Shown piece by piece: positions 63,690 to 64,000 of a DNA stretch of 64,000 nt. The position numbers were made by a program, and so were the translations under genes. The notes beneath the pieces were generated by a model. The model was not told the origin of the DNA. It worked only from the letters and a program-made list of their open reading frames with translations, and ran no database searches. The DNA is from Larkinella terrae (lineage in GTDB: Bacteria > Bacteroidota > Bacteroidia > Cytophagales > Spirosomataceae). The DNA is taken from the NCBI RefSeq assembly GCF_009668025.1, contig NZ_WJXZ01000006.1, positions 372,001 through 436,000 of the forward strand. The letters run 5' to 3'. Within the stretch, counting starts at the first letter, position 1. Each line of letters starts with the position of its first letter.

Positions 63690-64000
63690 GGAGGGTGCTA
63701 CCTTGCGGTAGCCTTATAGTACACGTTACCTTATGTCGATGCTACCGGAGGCCTGGTTGTTGGGATCGTTGACAGCAGTCCTGTAACGCGTGGCTGAAAG
63801 GGCCTTTAAAGATGATTTTTTAGGAATTAATAGACAAGAATGAGGAGCTTAAATTCGAAAATTAAGTAAAAAAGTGAGTTTTCGGTATGGAAATTATAGG
63901 CATATCCGCTAGGTAATGGTTGTAGACCGACGGATCATTCTACTTAGTTTTCACGCGGCCGCGTTCGTGTTTGCGCCAGACGAACGGGCAAACGGGTTTT
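63690..64000. other. Region upstream of response regulator, to window end
   Basis: These 311 bases hold no recognisable gene. A six-base-stem hairpin (gctacc 63697-63702 and ggtagc 63707-63712) lies eight bases upstream of the response-regulator start and would sit in its mRNA leader. The promoter is probably further up. Nothing else stands out, although a gene running off the window end cannot be excluded. Confidence 0.5.

Overview
The window reads as chromosomal DNA of an aerobic Gram-negative Bacteroidota bacterium, most likely Cytophagales and perhaps the Spirosoma/Larkinella group. The evidence is a conserved bamD-rpoZ-coaBC-porD-recN gene run, a Rho factor with a long disordered insert, a PorE-like protein, five proteins with type IX secretion (T9SS) C-terminal sorting tails, DUF2911 and DUF4835 proteins, and almost no Shine-Dalgarno sequences. 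This placement is inferred from gene content; no rRNA or tRNA gene was recognised. Genes are dense and of even base composition. I saw no prophage, insertion sequence, integron or CRISPR array.

Layout. 1-10.2 kb: dapF, a rhodanese, an acid phosphatase lipoprotein, htpG, an envelope cluster (OmpA-like protein plus two membrane-anchored helix-hairpin-helix paralogues), rho and an MscS channel. 10.3-12.9 kb (+): coaX, an outer-membrane protein and lptC. 12.9-20.0 kb (-): a long run reading bamD, rpoZ, coaBC, porD, an 80-residue possible Sm-like protein, recN, a lipoprotein, SCO and cytochrome c. 20-27 kb: a T9SS cargo protein, an OstA/LptA-like protein, tilS and the PorE-like protein. 27-42.5 kb: mixed single genes, including a short-chain dehydrogenase, a sodium:solute symporter with a 41-codon membrane-protein gene overlapping its start, a heptad-repeat coiled coil, DUF2911, NUDIX and macro-domain proteins, a T9SS subtilase, mnmA, a sulfatase, a TrpF-like protein without the catalytic residues, and two PspC/LiaF-type membrane proteins.

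43-50 kb: two large paralogous CotH-family proteins with T9SS tails. 50.4-59.1 kb: a LysR regulator divergent from a carboxylesterase, a small phage-like protein, a lipoprotein, a YihY/BrkB membrane protein, an AraC regulator, a cupin and a zinc-independent alcohol-dehydrogenase-like oxidoreductase. 59.6-64 kb: a third large T9SS protein (beta-helix plus Ig-like domains), a DUF1508-like protein and a single-domain response regulator.

The most interesting signal is a roughly 95-residue module, with a GW.WD motif, an IFRQDLK..GKGNG motif and two framing cysteines. It occurs six times across the three large secreted proteins (two CotH proteins and the beta-helix protein), with cadherin-like domains in between. 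The two CotH genes also share about 850 bp of nearly identical DNA, which points to recent conversion or module exchange. Several T9SS-related genes (porD, the PorE-like gene, five cargo genes) share the window, although they are not one operon.
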